A stretch of 64,000 bases of DNA from Sphingobium sp. KCTC 72723 (GTDB taxonomy: Bacteria; Pseudomonadota; Alphaproteobacteria; Sphingomonadales; Sphingomonadaceae). The translations under genes were made by a program, and so were the position numbers. Under the pieces are notes generated by a model. The model searched no databases, had not been told where the DNA came from, and saw only the letters and a program-made list of their open reading frames with translations. Position 1 is the first letter of the stretch. Every line of letters begins with the position of its first letter. The stretch lies in NCBI RefSeq assembly GCF_014280435.1, contig NZ_CP060388.1, forward strand, positions 2,741,501 through 2,805,500. The letters are read 5' to 3'. Positions 42,522-51,044 of the stretch are shown piece after piece.

Positions 42522-42755
42522 TCACTTGCCAACTTGCTGAAGAATCTTGGGATAGCGATCTAGATTTGCCGCATCGACAGCGAAGTCCGCCGAACGCGCA
42601 CCAACCCCAATGGTGCTAGCGGGCTCGCTGTCGCGCCATGAGAAACAGCATGTAATACAGCGAAAGATCGTCCAAACGACGGTGTCGTCCTGCCACCCTT
42701 GATAGTCTACTATCGCGTTAGCTCTCGAACAGCGTGGACACAGCATATCGCTCAT
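42522..42755 (-). CDS. vdcD: Hydroxyarylic acid decarboxylase small subunit D (VdcD-like)
   Basis: 77 residues, start overlapping the UbiD-type gene stop (ATGA). The pattern C-P-R-C near the N-terminus, then 'VVWTIFRCITCCFSWRDSEP', is that of the small zinc-ribbon-like subunit D of vanillate/4-hydroxybenzoate decarboxylases (VdcD, ShdD/LpdD group). Its role in the enzyme is not settled. Its presence identifies the neighbouring UbiX/UbiD genes as a VdcBCD-type aromatic decarboxylase rather than the ubiquinone-pathway pair. Confidence 0.85.
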   Translation of the reverse strand: MSDMLCPRCSRANAIVDYQGWQDDTVVWTIFRCITCCFSWRDSEPASTIGVGARSADFAVDAANLDRYPKILQQVGK

Positions 42756-44206
42756 TTTGCAACTCCTTGCTGAAGTAACCGGATTGCCTTGCTCAACGCG
42801 TCAATGTCCGGGCCAGTCGGTGGACTAACGAGATGTGCCTCGCCGATGGGATCGGGCCGCAGGTAGCTTGTCGCGTCAATGATCAGCCGGTGGCCCTTGC
42901 CAGGCACGACCGCAGACGGGTCGATCGGCACGGCAGGCATGTTGGGAAGCACGATTATATCGTCGGCGCGGGTACGCGTCGACAGCGCCCACATGACTTG
43001 GTTAAGGTCGAAAGGATCAACATCGGCATCAACCATGATCAGGTTCTTGAGATACATAACGCCGTGCGGCGTGCTCAGCGCACGCAGAGCAACGGTCTTG
43101 GCGAAGCCCGCCATCCGGTTTTTGACCGAGATGATCCCGGTCAAACCGTGTTGGTAGAGCGCGTTGACGGCAGTGACTTCGGGAAAGTCCTTGCGCAACT
43201 GGGCATATATAGGCGCGGAGGTGTGCAACCCGATCAGCGTGTCGTGCTCGGTCCAGCCACGGCCGATGTAGATATTCTCGAAGATCGGGTCTCGACGATG
43301 TGAGACAGCCGTGACTTTGAAGATTGGCACCTTCCGGACGCCGCTATAGGAGCCAGGGAATTCGCCGAATGGTCCTTCCAAGACTCGTTCGCCCAATTGC
43401 ATTTCAGCTTCTATAACGATTTCGCTGTCCGCGAGAATATCGACACCGTTTCCCGACTTGGTCAGTCTGATCGGCGCACCCATCATCGCGGATGCGTAGG
43501 AGTATTCGGATTCATCATAACCTATGGGAGTGGCTGCGAAGACGGCAAGCCCAGGATGATTACCGAGCATTACCGCAATTTTGAGCGGCAGACCGGTACG
43601 TTCAGCGGCCATGATCTGCCGACCCATGTCGTGCGAGGGAATGGTCATTAGGCTGAAGCAATCCGGGCCTTGCAGCTGCAGCCGGTAGATTCCGACATTC
43701 TGCTTGCCGAAATTATCGGGATCTTCCGGATCGCGCGATGCGATCGAAGCCTTGCCCATGAAGAAGCCGCCGTCATATTCGTTGATGCGATAAACCGGGA
43801 GGATATCGTAGAGATTGATTCCGCTTTCGACCCGGCACTCGTGGACCGGAGCCTGCCCTTCGGGAACGTAACTGATCTGAGCATCGGCATCGCCCCAACG
43901 ACCGGCGATCTCGAAGAACAGCTCGCGGATTGTCGTGCCCTTGGGTCGCCCCAGCAGCAACGCGATATTGTCCCACGAACCGTGGACGCCCACCACTGTC
44001 CGCTTGCCGGGATAGCCGGCGATGTTGTCGAACAAGATTGCGGGTGCACCATTGGCATCGCGCGAGGCCGCGACCGCGATATTGCGCAGGTCGGGTTCCG
44101 GAAGCACCCGTTCGCTCCAGGTGATCGCCTGGCCTTCGCCTTCAAGGAGTTCAAGAAAGTCCCGCAACGAGGAAATGCCGCGCGCTTTATTGGCCAAGTC
44201 GTTCAT
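42752..44206 (-). CDS. vdcC: UbiD-family hydroxybenzoate/vanillate-type decarboxylase (VdcC-like)
   Basis: 484 residues from ATG 44206 (AAGGAA upstream). UbiD fold: N-terminal 'SLRDFLELLEGEGQ', prFMN-binding Arg region 'VGIYRLQLQGPD', then active-site glutamates in 'EGPFGEFPGSYSG', and 'VDADVDPFDLNQVMWALSTR'. The prenylated FMN needed by the enzyme would come from the UbiX homologue at the head of the operon. Expected reaction: reversible non-oxidative decarboxylation of a para-hydroxylated benzoate (4-hydroxybenzoate, vanillate or protocatechuate). Substrate cannot be fixed from sequence. Confidence 0.88.
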   Translation of the reverse strand: MNDLANKARGISSLRDFLELLEGEGQAITWSERVLPEPDLRNIAVAASRDANGAPAILFDNIAGYPGKRTVVGVHGSWDNIALLLGRPKGTTIRELFFEIAGRWGDADAQISYVPEGQAPVHECRVESGINLYDILPVYRINEYDGGFFMGKASIASRDPEDPDNFGKQNVGIYRLQLQGPDCFSLMTIPSHDMGRQIMAAERTGLPLKIAVMLGNHPGLAVFAATPIGYDESEYSYASAMMGAPIRLTKSGNGVDILADSEIVIEAEMQLGERVLEGPFGEFPGSYSGVRKVPIFKVTAVSHRRDPIFENIYIGRGWTEHDTLIGLHTSAPIYAQLRKDFPEVTAVNALYQHGLTGIISVKNRMAGFAKTVALRALSTPHGVMYLKNLIMVDADVDPFDLNQVMWALSTRTRADDIIVLPNMPAVPIDPSAVVPGKGHRLIIDATSYLRPDPIGEAHLVSPPTGPDIDALSKAIRLLQQGVAK

Positions 44207-44230
44207 ATTCGGTTCCTTACGCGGGCGGCA

Positions 44231-45676
44231 TTAGTGACCACTGGGATTAGCCGTGGCGGACTGGATCGTAACCCATTTCCACTCCGTCATGATCTCGAGG
44301 TCGGCCTCGGTGCCCTCGCGTCCGAAGCCGGAAGACTTGGTCCCCCCGAACGGTACGTGCGGCTCGTCATAGAGGGTCGGAGCGTTGATGTGGACCATGC
44401 CGCTTTCGGCCTCGTGAGCAAAGCGCAAGGCCTTGTCGAGATCACGGGTGAAGATCGAGGCGGATAGGCCGTATTCGGTATCGTTCGCCAGTTCGATCGC
44501 CTCGTCGAGCGTGTCGAATGGATAGAGCGAGGTGACCGGCCCGAAGGTTTCTTCGTAGCAGACGGTCATGTCGGCAGTAACGCCGCGCAGCACCGTGGCG
44601 GAGCAGCAGTTGCCAGTCCACTCCGCACCGGCCAGCACTTCGGCCCCTTTTGCGCGGGCATCATCGACGTGGCTGCGCACCCGATCGCGTTGGCGTTCGG
44701 AGATGATTGGGCCAAGCATGGTGGTGGGTTCGCGCAGGTCGCCCATCTTGGCTTTGGAAGCTGCGGCGGCGAAGGCCTTCGCAAAATCATCAAACATGGA
44801 GCGTTCGACATAGATGCGCGACGCGCCCATGCAGACTTGGCCCTGGAACATGAAAATGCTGAACAGTGCCGCTCCAACCGCTTTTTCCAGGTCGGCATCG
44901 GCGCAGACGATCAGCGGGCTCTTGCCGCCGAGCTCAAGCGTATATTTCTTGAGGTTCCTCGCTGCGATCCCGGCAATGTGCTTGCCGACGCGCGAGGAGC
45001 CGGTGAAAGTGATCGCAGCGATATTGGCATGCCCGGTTAGTGCATCGCCGATTTCGGCACCATTGCCGTAGACGATGTTGAACAGGCCATCAGGAACGCC
45101 GGCCTCACGCCACAGATCTGCGAGCAGGTCAGCCAGGCGCGGCGCGGCTTCCGATGGGAGCAGAACGAAGCCGTTGCCGGTCGCAAGCGCCATGGCGGAC
45201 TGCTTGATACCCTTGATCAGCGGAACATTGAACGGCGTTATGCCGGCAACGACACCCACCGGCTGACGCAGGCTCATGCTGAAGCGGCCCGGTGTGTCCG
45301 AAGGAATGGTTTCGCCGCGGACCCGGCGCGGAACCCCGGCGGCAGCACGAAGGAAACCGATGGCAAAGCGGGTCTCAAAGCCTGCTTTGGCAACCGGCGA
45401 GCCGACCTCATCGATCAGCACTTCCTGGAACTTGGCGACGTCTCGTTCCATGATTTCCGCCGCCTTGAACATCCAGCCCTCACGGACTGCGGCAGGGAGG
45501 TCGCGGTGCATGCGGAAGGCTGCCACGCCGGCCTCGACCGCGCGGTTGACGTCGTCGGCGGTGCCTGCGGCGGCCCTTGCGTAGACACTGTCATCGATCG
45601 GATTTAGATCGTCGAAATAGACGCCACTGCCTGGCGCTACCCGGGCTCCGCCTATCCAGTGGTCGAGATTCTTCAT
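44231..45676 (-). CDS. Aromatic aldehyde dehydrogenase (vanillin/benzaldehyde dehydrogenase type)
   Basis: 481 residues from ATG 45676 (AAGGAT upstream). NAD(P)-dependent ALDH superfamily: Asn in 'TPFNVPL', Glu in 'TLELGGKSP', nucleophilic Cys in 'FMFQGQVCMGAS', and 'EETFGPVTSLYPF'. Its overall resemblance is to vanillin/benzaldehyde/salicylaldehyde dehydrogenases. Placed between the VAO-type flavoprotein and the decarboxylase, it would oxidise the hydroxybenzaldehyde produced by the former to the acid used by the latter. Gaps to neighbours are 43 and 24 bp. Confidence 0.88.
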   Translation of the reverse strand: MKNLDHWIGGARVAPGSGVYFDDLNPIDDSVYARAAAGTADDVNRAVEAGVAAFRMHRDLPAAVREGWMFKAAEIMERDVAKFQEVLIDEVGSPVAKAGFETRFAIGFLRAAAGVPRRVRGETIPSDTPGRFSMSLRQPVGVVAGITPFNVPLIKGIKQSAMALATGNGFVLLPSEAAPRLADLLADLWREAGVPDGLFNIVYGNGAEIGDALTGHANIAAITFTGSSRVGKHIAGIAARNLKKYTLELGGKSPLIVCADADLEKAVGAALFSIFMFQGQVCMGASRIYVERSMFDDFAKAFAAAASKAKMGDLREPTTMLGPIISERQRDRVRSHVDDARAKGAEVLAGAEWTGNCCSATVLRGVTADMTVCYEETFGPVTSLYPFDTLDEAIELANDTEYGLSASIFTRDLDKALRFAHEAESGMVHINAPTLYDEPHVPFGGTKSSGFGREGTEADLEIMTEWKWVTIQSATANPSGH

Positions 45677-45719
45677 CGTACTACGATCCTTGATTCAGGT
45701 GGACATGCCGCCGTTTCGA

Positions 45720-47279
45720 TCACGATGTCGTGCGCATCGACTTGGGCCAGATGCCCTGCTTGCCGGGTGAGAGAATGCCGTTGGGGTCCATCACGTCCTT
45801 GATGCGTTGGTGAAGGTCCCACAGTGCGCCATCGTTGTGCTTATAGGTCTTGGCGATCTGGTCCATGAAGGCGAGGTGGGTGCGGTACTCGCCAAAACCA
45901 CTCTCTGCCGCTTCGGCGACCAGCACGCCAAAAAGGTCGTAGGCACCTTTGCGCATAGCCTCGTCGGCCCGGTCGTACATGATCATCAGAATGTGATGCA
46001 TGTCGCGCCAGCCGACCAGGAATTCACCGATATAGTCGAAGCCATGGTCGTGGCAGCGGCTCTTGATCAGGTTGTACTGGGCAAGTGCTTCCGAACCGTT
46101 CGGTGCCAAGAGCGGAGAGAAATTGACGTGTCCACCGCCGCCGATCCAGTTCATGATGCTGAATTCGGTCATGTTCGGTTCACCGCGCATCAGGCGTACG
46201 CGATAGTCCCAGGCGGGATCATTCTCACGATCGAGGTACAGCTTCGCTCCGGGAATGCTCATCAGGGCATCCTCGACGATCTTCCAGTTGTTCTCGATAA
46301 TAGGCGGCGGGCCGTAGAGTGCGCCGTAATAGTTCCACATCCCCAGTTTGTGGTCCGAGGCGATCTGTTTGCGGATCGACTGCGGCAGCGGGCCCTTGCC
46401 GTCGAAGTAATGGCGACGTGTGGTCTTGGCCGAGACTTCCCACAGAAGATCGACCGCCACGGCGGCGTTCGGGATGATCTGGTTGACCTTCAGCGGCCGG
46501 GTGATCTCGAAGATCGCCTCGAGATCTTCCTCGCGCTCGTAGGTTATCATGAACGGCTTGTAGCCGGGAGGTTCAGGCATCAGCCAGATGCCCATTTTCG
46601 TAACAACGCCGAAATTCGACTGGGTAAACATGCCGTCGAACTGCGGACCGGCGGCGTGCTTGGTCACCTGCCAGTGTTTCGACCCCGCGAGTGCGCCCTG
46701 GCCGGTCCGTATTACTTCGCCGTCGGCCAGCACCACCTCCATGCCGCACTGCATGGTGAAATGGTCGCCATAAGGGGTGTAGCCTGCGCCATGTTCCAGC
46801 GCATTGCCCATCACACCGCCCCATGCTGGCGCTGCGGGATCGATCCAGAGCTTGCTGCCGATCGCGCGCAAATGGCGGTAAAGCTGCATGTACGAAACGC
46901 CTGGTTCGACAAGGGCATAACCGTATTTCTCGTTGACTTCGATAATCCGGTTCATCCGACGCAGGTCAAGCATCACATAGCCGGACTTGCGCGGGGCAGG
47001 GCCGCCATAAGCGAAGTTGCGCCCGGTGCCGATTGTCCAAATGGGTATCTTATAGGCGTTGGCGATCTTCAGGATCTTCTTAATCTGTTCGACGCCTTCA
47101 GGAGCAACAGCCGCTGAAGGCAGAAACTCACCGTCGGCGAGGGGTGAATAAGCGTCCCTGTAGCTCGACAGCGGTTGTTCATCGACGTACACACGGTCCT
47201 TGCCGACGACTCCTGCGAACTCGTCGAGCGCATTGGAGAAATCGGAGGCGGCAACTCCTTGGGGAACAATGCTGCTCAC
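45720..47279 (-). CDS. VAO/4-cresol-dehydrogenase-type FAD-linked oxidase
   Basis: 519 residues from GTG 47279, overlapping the previous stop (GTGA). PCMH-type FAD domain with a normal pyrophosphate loop 'TIGTGRNFAYGG', 'GVMGNALEHGAGYTPYGDH', and a substrate domain where 'GGGHVNFSPL' aligns with the His that carries the covalent flavin in vanillyl-alcohol oxidase (recalled alignment), and 'GWRDMHHILMIMYDR', 'GEYRTHLAFMDQI' and 'DPNGILSPGKQGIWP' at the C-terminus. It would oxidise a 4-alkylphenol or 4-hydroxybenzyl alcohol via a quinone methide to the aldehyde, passing electrons to O2 or the cytochrome c. No signal peptide is visible. Confidence 0.85.
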   Translation of the reverse strand: MSSIVPQGVAASDFSNALDEFAGVVGKDRVYVDEQPLSSYRDAYSPLADGEFLPSAAVAPEGVEQIKKILKIANAYKIPIWTIGTGRNFAYGGPAPRKSGYVMLDLRRMNRIIEVNEKYGYALVEPGVSYMQLYRHLRAIGSKLWIDPAAPAWGGVMGNALEHGAGYTPYGDHFTMQCGMEVVLADGEVIRTGQGALAGSKHWQVTKHAAGPQFDGMFTQSNFGVVTKMGIWLMPEPPGYKPFMITYEREEDLEAIFEITRPLKVNQIIPNAAVAVDLLWEVSAKTTRRHYFDGKGPLPQSIRKQIASDHKLGMWNYYGALYGPPPIIENNWKIVEDALMSIPGAKLYLDRENDPAWDYRVRLMRGEPNMTEFSIMNWIGGGGHVNFSPLLAPNGSEALAQYNLIKSRCHDHGFDYIGEFLVGWRDMHHILMIMYDRADEAMRKGAYDLFGVLVAEAAESGFGEYRTHLAFMDQIAKTYKHNDGALWDLHQRIKDVMDPNGILSPGKQGIWPKSMRTTS

Positions 47280-47848
47280 GATTGATATCCTTCAAATTCA
47301 TGAACCCATGACACCAGCATACCAGGGCTGCTGACAACTAACGCGCAGGCCCCGGAAGTGCAGGCGTTTGGGAATTGACGTGATCTGCTACCAATGGCGC
47401 TCTGCAACTGGTGAGCAATTGCCACCGGCCAAGCGTGTGTCGTGTTCTCAATCAGGCGTACGCTTCCTTCGGTGCGATGACCCCATCTGCCGCCCGCATA
47501 GTGATGCTGCCAGAACTGCCGCGCATGCGCGCCGCGTTCGCCCAGCAGCTGCCCTGCGATCATCGCGACGGGATCAGATGTCATTCCGATAACCGTCCCC
47601 GTCGTTGCTTCAAGTTCGTGCAGTAAGCCATTGAGCGATTGGTCGATGCGGATCACTTCACCTGCAAAGCCGCTGTCGATCAGAGCGGAAGCGAACTGGC
47701 GGCTTTCAGGCACGCCACTTTCCTCAACCACGGTGACAGTGCGGCTCCGGCCCGGTTCAAACCGCGCAAGTGTATCCAGCCCAACGGCAGCGGTGCCGAG
47801 CGCTCCGGCTCCCAAAACATCCCTACGCCTTAGATACCAAGTCATCAT
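47276..47848 (-). CDS. Tat-exported protein of unknown function
   Basis: 190 residues from ATG 47848, overlapping the UbiX stop (ATGA), with the flavoprotein start overlapping its own stop. The N-terminus is a twin-arginine-type signal: LRRRDVLGAGALGTAAVGL. The mature part begins 'ARFEPGRSRTVTVVEESG' and looks like a small alpha/beta domain (VPESRQFASALIDSGF; GTVIGMTSDPVAMIAGQLLGE); I recognise no family. Tight coupling to the flavoprotein suggests a periplasmic assembly or electron-transfer helper, comparable in position to pchX of the Pseudomonas pch cluster, but this is inference. Confidence 0.65.
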   Translation of the reverse strand: MMTWYLRRRDVLGAGALGTAAVGLDTLARFEPGRSRTVTVVEESGVPESRQFASALIDSGFAGEVIRIDQSLNGLLHELEATTGTVIGMTSDPVAMIAGQLLGERGAHARQFWQHHYAGGRWGHRTEGSVRLIENTTHAWPVAIAHQLQSAIGSRSRQFPNACTSGACALVVSSPGMLVSWVHEFEGYQS

Positions 47849-48462
47849 GCCTGCCTTTCGATTTTCTTGACTGGCAATGCCGGATCGGGGTTTTCGCCAG
47901 TCAATCCCTGCCAACGATTCTCCAGGTTGCGATGAAGTCCGAATTGATCAAGCACCCGCATGCAGCTGTGATCGATAATTTCGTCGATTTCGAGTGGGCG
48001 ATTGTAAAACGCTGGTACGGGGGGGAAGATCACCGCGCCCATTTCTGTGCACGCAGTCATGTTGCGAAGGTGTGCCAGATTAAGCGGCGTTTCTCTCGTC
48101 ATCAGCACCAGTTTGCGCCGTTCCTTAAGCATGACGTCCGCCGCGCGTGTAATCAGATTGTCGGACAGGCCATTGGCGACTGCAGCCAATGTCCGCATTG
48201 AGCATGGCGCGATCACCATGCCTTCGCACAGGAACGAACCGCTCGCGATGCTCGCCCCTACATTGCGGCTGCTGTGCACGACGTTTGCAGCATCCTCGAA
48301 TTGCTGCCGCCCATCGACAAGCTCTTCGCGGATGTTGAGCAAGGCGGCCTGCGACATGACCAAATGCGTTTCCCAGCCAGCTTGATCTTTCAGCATTGTC
48401 AACAGACGCAACCCGTAGATCGCACCGGTTGCTCCGGTTATGGCAACGACCATCCGTTTCAC
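47845..48462 (-). CDS. vdcB: UbiX-type flavin prenyltransferase (VdcB-like)
   Basis: 205 residues from GTG 48462 (an internal ATG at 48453 is also possible). Strong family motifs: N-terminal 'ITGATGAIYGLRLL', 'GMVIAPCSMRTLAAVANGLSDNLITRAADVMLKERRKLVLMTRETPLNLAHLRNM', and 'GAVIFPPVPAFY'. It makes prenylated FMN for the UbiD decarboxylase of the same operon. First gene of the nine-gene leftward unit; a palindrome lies 47 bp upstream. Confidence 0.92.
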   Translation of the reverse strand: MKRMVVAITGATGAIYGLRLLTMLKDQAGWETHLVMSQAALLNIREELVDGRQQFEDAANVVHSSRNVGASIASGSFLCEGMVIAPCSMRTLAAVANGLSDNLITRAADVMLKERRKLVLMTRETPLNLAHLRNMTACTEMGAVIFPPVPAFYNRPLEIDEIIDHSCMRVLDQFGLHRNLENRWQGLTGENPDPALPVKKIERQA

Positions 48463-48508
48463 GAGCGCACAGCGCCAACAAAGGTTGGTTCTAAAACTTC
48501 AACGAATG

Positions 48509-48525
48509 GACAAGATACACTTGTC
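48509..48525. promoter_or_regulatory. Palindromic operator candidate upstream of the UbiX operon
   Basis: GACAAGATACACTTGTC: perfect 6-bp arms around a 5-bp centre, 47 bp before the GTG at 48462. On the - strand it overlaps a TTGACA (-35-like) hexamer. A site for the IclR protein or another regulator is plausible. Confidence 0.5.
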
Positions 48526-48558
48526 AACAATCTGTCACCCTTCCGCTTCGTCTGAGAC

Positions 48559-48587
48559 AAAAGGGGGCGGCAAGTTAAGCCGCCCCC
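48559..48587 (-). terminator. Rho-independent terminator of the TonB-dependent receptor gene
   Basis: On the - strand: stem GGGGGCGGC/GCCGCCCCC, 7-nt loop, then TTTT. It lies 13 bp after the receptor stop and isolates that gene from the UbiX operon. Confidence 0.88.
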
Positions 48588-48599
48588 CGATCCTAAGTT

Positions 48600-51044
48600 T
48601 TAGAATTCATAACCGACCCTGAGGAACCATTCCCGTGGGCGGGAAAAGTTGGCAGTTGCCAGACCAGCCACATCAAGATCGACAAAGCCACCTTGGATGT
48701 ACCGCTTATCAGTCAGATTGGTAACGCCTCCGGTGATCGTGAAATGATCTCCAGGGAGGGTGTATGAAGCGTTCGCACCGAACACGCTGTAAGCGGGTTG
48801 GAAAAGTTGCGGGTTGTTGATAGCGTCCTTGAAAGTTGAACTCTGATGATACCAATCACCACGGAGTACCAGCTTGCCGTTTTCATTGTCGAGCACAGTC
48901 GCATTCGCTGCAACGGTTCCTGTCCATTCAGGCACCATAGCGAACTTGGAGTCGATGTTCACAGGAAACGCGCTCGCAAGCACCGAGCGATAGCCAGCGT
49001 CCAGATAGCCCAGGCCGTAGTCAATCCGCAACCAATCGGTCGGGGCAGCCTGTCCCTCGATTTCAAAGCCTCTGATCCGTCCGACACCACCGTTGCGTGC
49101 CTTGGGTGCAATGCCCTCGCTGACGACGATCTGGATGTCGGTATAATCAGACTGGAACACCGCCATGTTCAACCGCAGGCGGCGATCGAACAACTCGGTC
49201 TTGAGGCCGACCTCGTAGGTTTCGACGAATTCGGGCGTGAAGGAGGGGGTTACCAGTTCGCCCGGGAAGATACGCTGGGTGAAACCGCCGTTCTTGAATC
49301 CCTTCGAATAAGAGACATAGCCCATGACATCATCACTGAACTCGTAGTTTGCCGACACTGCCGGGGTCCACTCCTTGGCCTTGGCGGCAACTTCGACAGC
49401 GGGGACAACGTGGTTGCCGCCCGGATTGGTTGCCGAGGGAACGCAGGTTGGATCGGGGAACCCATCAGGCCCGAGCACTGGCGCAGCCTGTCCGGTGATA
49501 CAGCGAGCAAACTGGATGAACACACCATCTGGATATGGGCCAGGCAAACCGGCCGTCCGATCGACGGTGATGACTTGCACAGACGGATCGAAGCGCTTTG
49601 TTTCGTCAGTGTAGCGAATGCCCGGGGTGATCGAAAGCCGGTCCGTAACCTCAAATGTCGCCTGAGCGAAGGCGGCGTAACTGTCATTGTCGATCCCGCC
49701 GCCGCTAAAGAAATCGGCGAAGCCAAACTGCAGCAGCTCGTCGCCGAACCCCTTCTCCTTAAGGTAATACGCGCCGAGAGTAAATTTCAACCGGTCGTCC
49801 AGCACACTTCCGTTCAGTTGAAGTTCCTGGGAGGCCTGCCACAGGTCGAGCTTGTTGGTATTCTGGAGTACCACGTGTGGCGTTGCGTCAAAGTCTGACT
49901 CAATGATTGAATTTTGTTCGCGATAGGCGCTGATCGATTTCAGGGTCAGATTCCCTAAATTATACTCCAGCGTGAGGTTTGTACCCCAAAGGTCGAAATC
50001 GGACTGGTTGTTGCTGCCAGCCCATGTCGTGTCGATGTCACCGGTAACCCAGCGAGAGGAGACACAGTTGGGATTATCAAGGGGTGCCAGTTCGCCGGGC
50101 GCACCGCACTGACCGGCCCCGCCGCCGAGCTTGTTGTATCCAAAATTCGCACTTGGGAAAGCGAACGTACCGTTGGGAGTGGTGACGAACTGCAACAGAT
50201 CGGGGGAATCCCGGTTTTCGATAAGAGTATTTGAGGCGGTCCCTTCGCGACGAATGTTAACGTCGCCTGCCAAGGTCGCTGTGAAAACATCACTTGGTTC
50301 CCACTTGAAGGCTACGCGTCCTGAGAAACTGTCCTTGTCGCCCTGCCGGTCACCGTCAACCAGCCGCAACTGGTAGCCGTCGCGCGTTTCATAGGATGCG
50401 ACCGCTCGCATGGCGAGCGTGTCGCTGATGGGAATATTAATGATCCCCTTGATGTCCGCCCGATTGAACCGACCGGTAGCGGCCTCGAGCTTGAGCTCAA
50501 ACTCGTTGGAAGGCTCGCGGCTGTTGACGACGATCGCGCCGCCAATGGTGTTCTTGCCGAAGAGCGTTCCCTGGGGCCCACGAAGGATCTGTACACTTTG
50601 GATGTCGGCCATTTCCAAGAGACCGCCAACCGACCGCGCCACATAGACACCATCAACATAGATGCCCACGCCAGGGTCTACCGTGATATTGAAGTCAGTT
50701 TGCCCCACACCACGGATGAAAGCGGTGAGTGACGCGCTTGATCCGGAGATATTCGCAACTGGCTGGATAGCGACGTTCGGCGCGTAGGATGCAACCTGCG
50801 CGACGTTGGATATCTGCCGACCTTCAATCATGTCACCGCTCATCGCAGTAATTGCGATTGGGGTGTCTTGCGCATTTTCTTCACGTTTGCGTGCGGTCAC
50901 CACAATTTCATCGAGACCTCCGCTGCTCTGTTCGACGGCTGCTTGGACATTTGCCGCATCTTGCGCCCAAGCGGGGGCGGATGACACGACCATAGCTAAA
51001 CCGCTGCCAGCCAAAAGAAATATTCTGTGCCTATTCTGGTTCAT
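48600..51044 (-). CDS. TonB-dependent outer-membrane receptor
   Basis: 814 residues from ATG 51044 (GGGAG at a 7-bp spacing; ATG 51050 is also possible). Signal peptide ending …SSAPAWA↓QD. The plug domain has the sphingomonad-type TonB-box region 'LDEIVVTARKREENAQDTPIAIT' and 'VQILRGPQGTLFGKNTIGGAIVVNSREP'; the barrel ends in the usual terminal aromatic 'WFLRVGYEF'. Probably imports an aromatic substrate or a chelate. It has its own promoter and terminator, between the two leftward catabolic operons. Confidence 0.9.
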   Translation of the reverse strand: MNQNRHRIFLLAGSGLAMVVSSAPAWAQDAANVQAAVEQSSGGLDEIVVTARKREENAQDTPIAITAMSGDMIEGRQISNVAQVASYAPNVAIQPVANISGSSASLTAFIRGVGQTDFNITVDPGVGIYVDGVYVARSVGGLLEMADIQSVQILRGPQGTLFGKNTIGGAIVVNSREPSNEFELKLEAATGRFNRADIKGIINIPISDTLAMRAVASYETRDGYQLRLVDGDRQGDKDSFSGRVAFKWEPSDVFTATLAGDVNIRREGTASNTLIENRDSPDLLQFVTTPNGTFAFPSANFGYNKLGGGAGQCGAPGELAPLDNPNCVSSRWVTGDIDTTWAGSNNQSDFDLWGTNLTLEYNLGNLTLKSISAYREQNSIIESDFDATPHVVLQNTNKLDLWQASQELQLNGSVLDDRLKFTLGAYYLKEKGFGDELLQFGFADFFSGGGIDNDSYAAFAQATFEVTDRLSITPGIRYTDETKRFDPSVQVITVDRTAGLPGPYPDGVFIQFARCITGQAAPVLGPDGFPDPTCVPSATNPGGNHVVPAVEVAAKAKEWTPAVSANYEFSDDVMGYVSYSKGFKNGGFTQRIFPGELVTPSFTPEFVETYEVGLKTELFDRRLRLNMAVFQSDYTDIQIVVSEGIAPKARNGGVGRIRGFEIEGQAAPTDWLRIDYGLGYLDAGYRSVLASAFPVNIDSKFAMVPEWTGTVAANATVLDNENGKLVLRGDWYHQSSTFKDAINNPQLFQPAYSVFGANASYTLPGDHFTITGGVTNLTDKRYIQGGFVDLDVAGLATANFSRPREWFLRVGYEF

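Noticed and set aside
45807..47117. A 436-residue open frame antisense to the VAO-type flavoprotein
   Set aside because: The leftward flavoprotein has clear family motifs throughout; the opposite frame is His/Val/Arg-rich noise.
48846..49898. A 350-residue open frame antisense to the TonB-dependent receptor
   Set aside because: The receptor frame is intact with plug and barrel motifs; the antisense frame has no family features.
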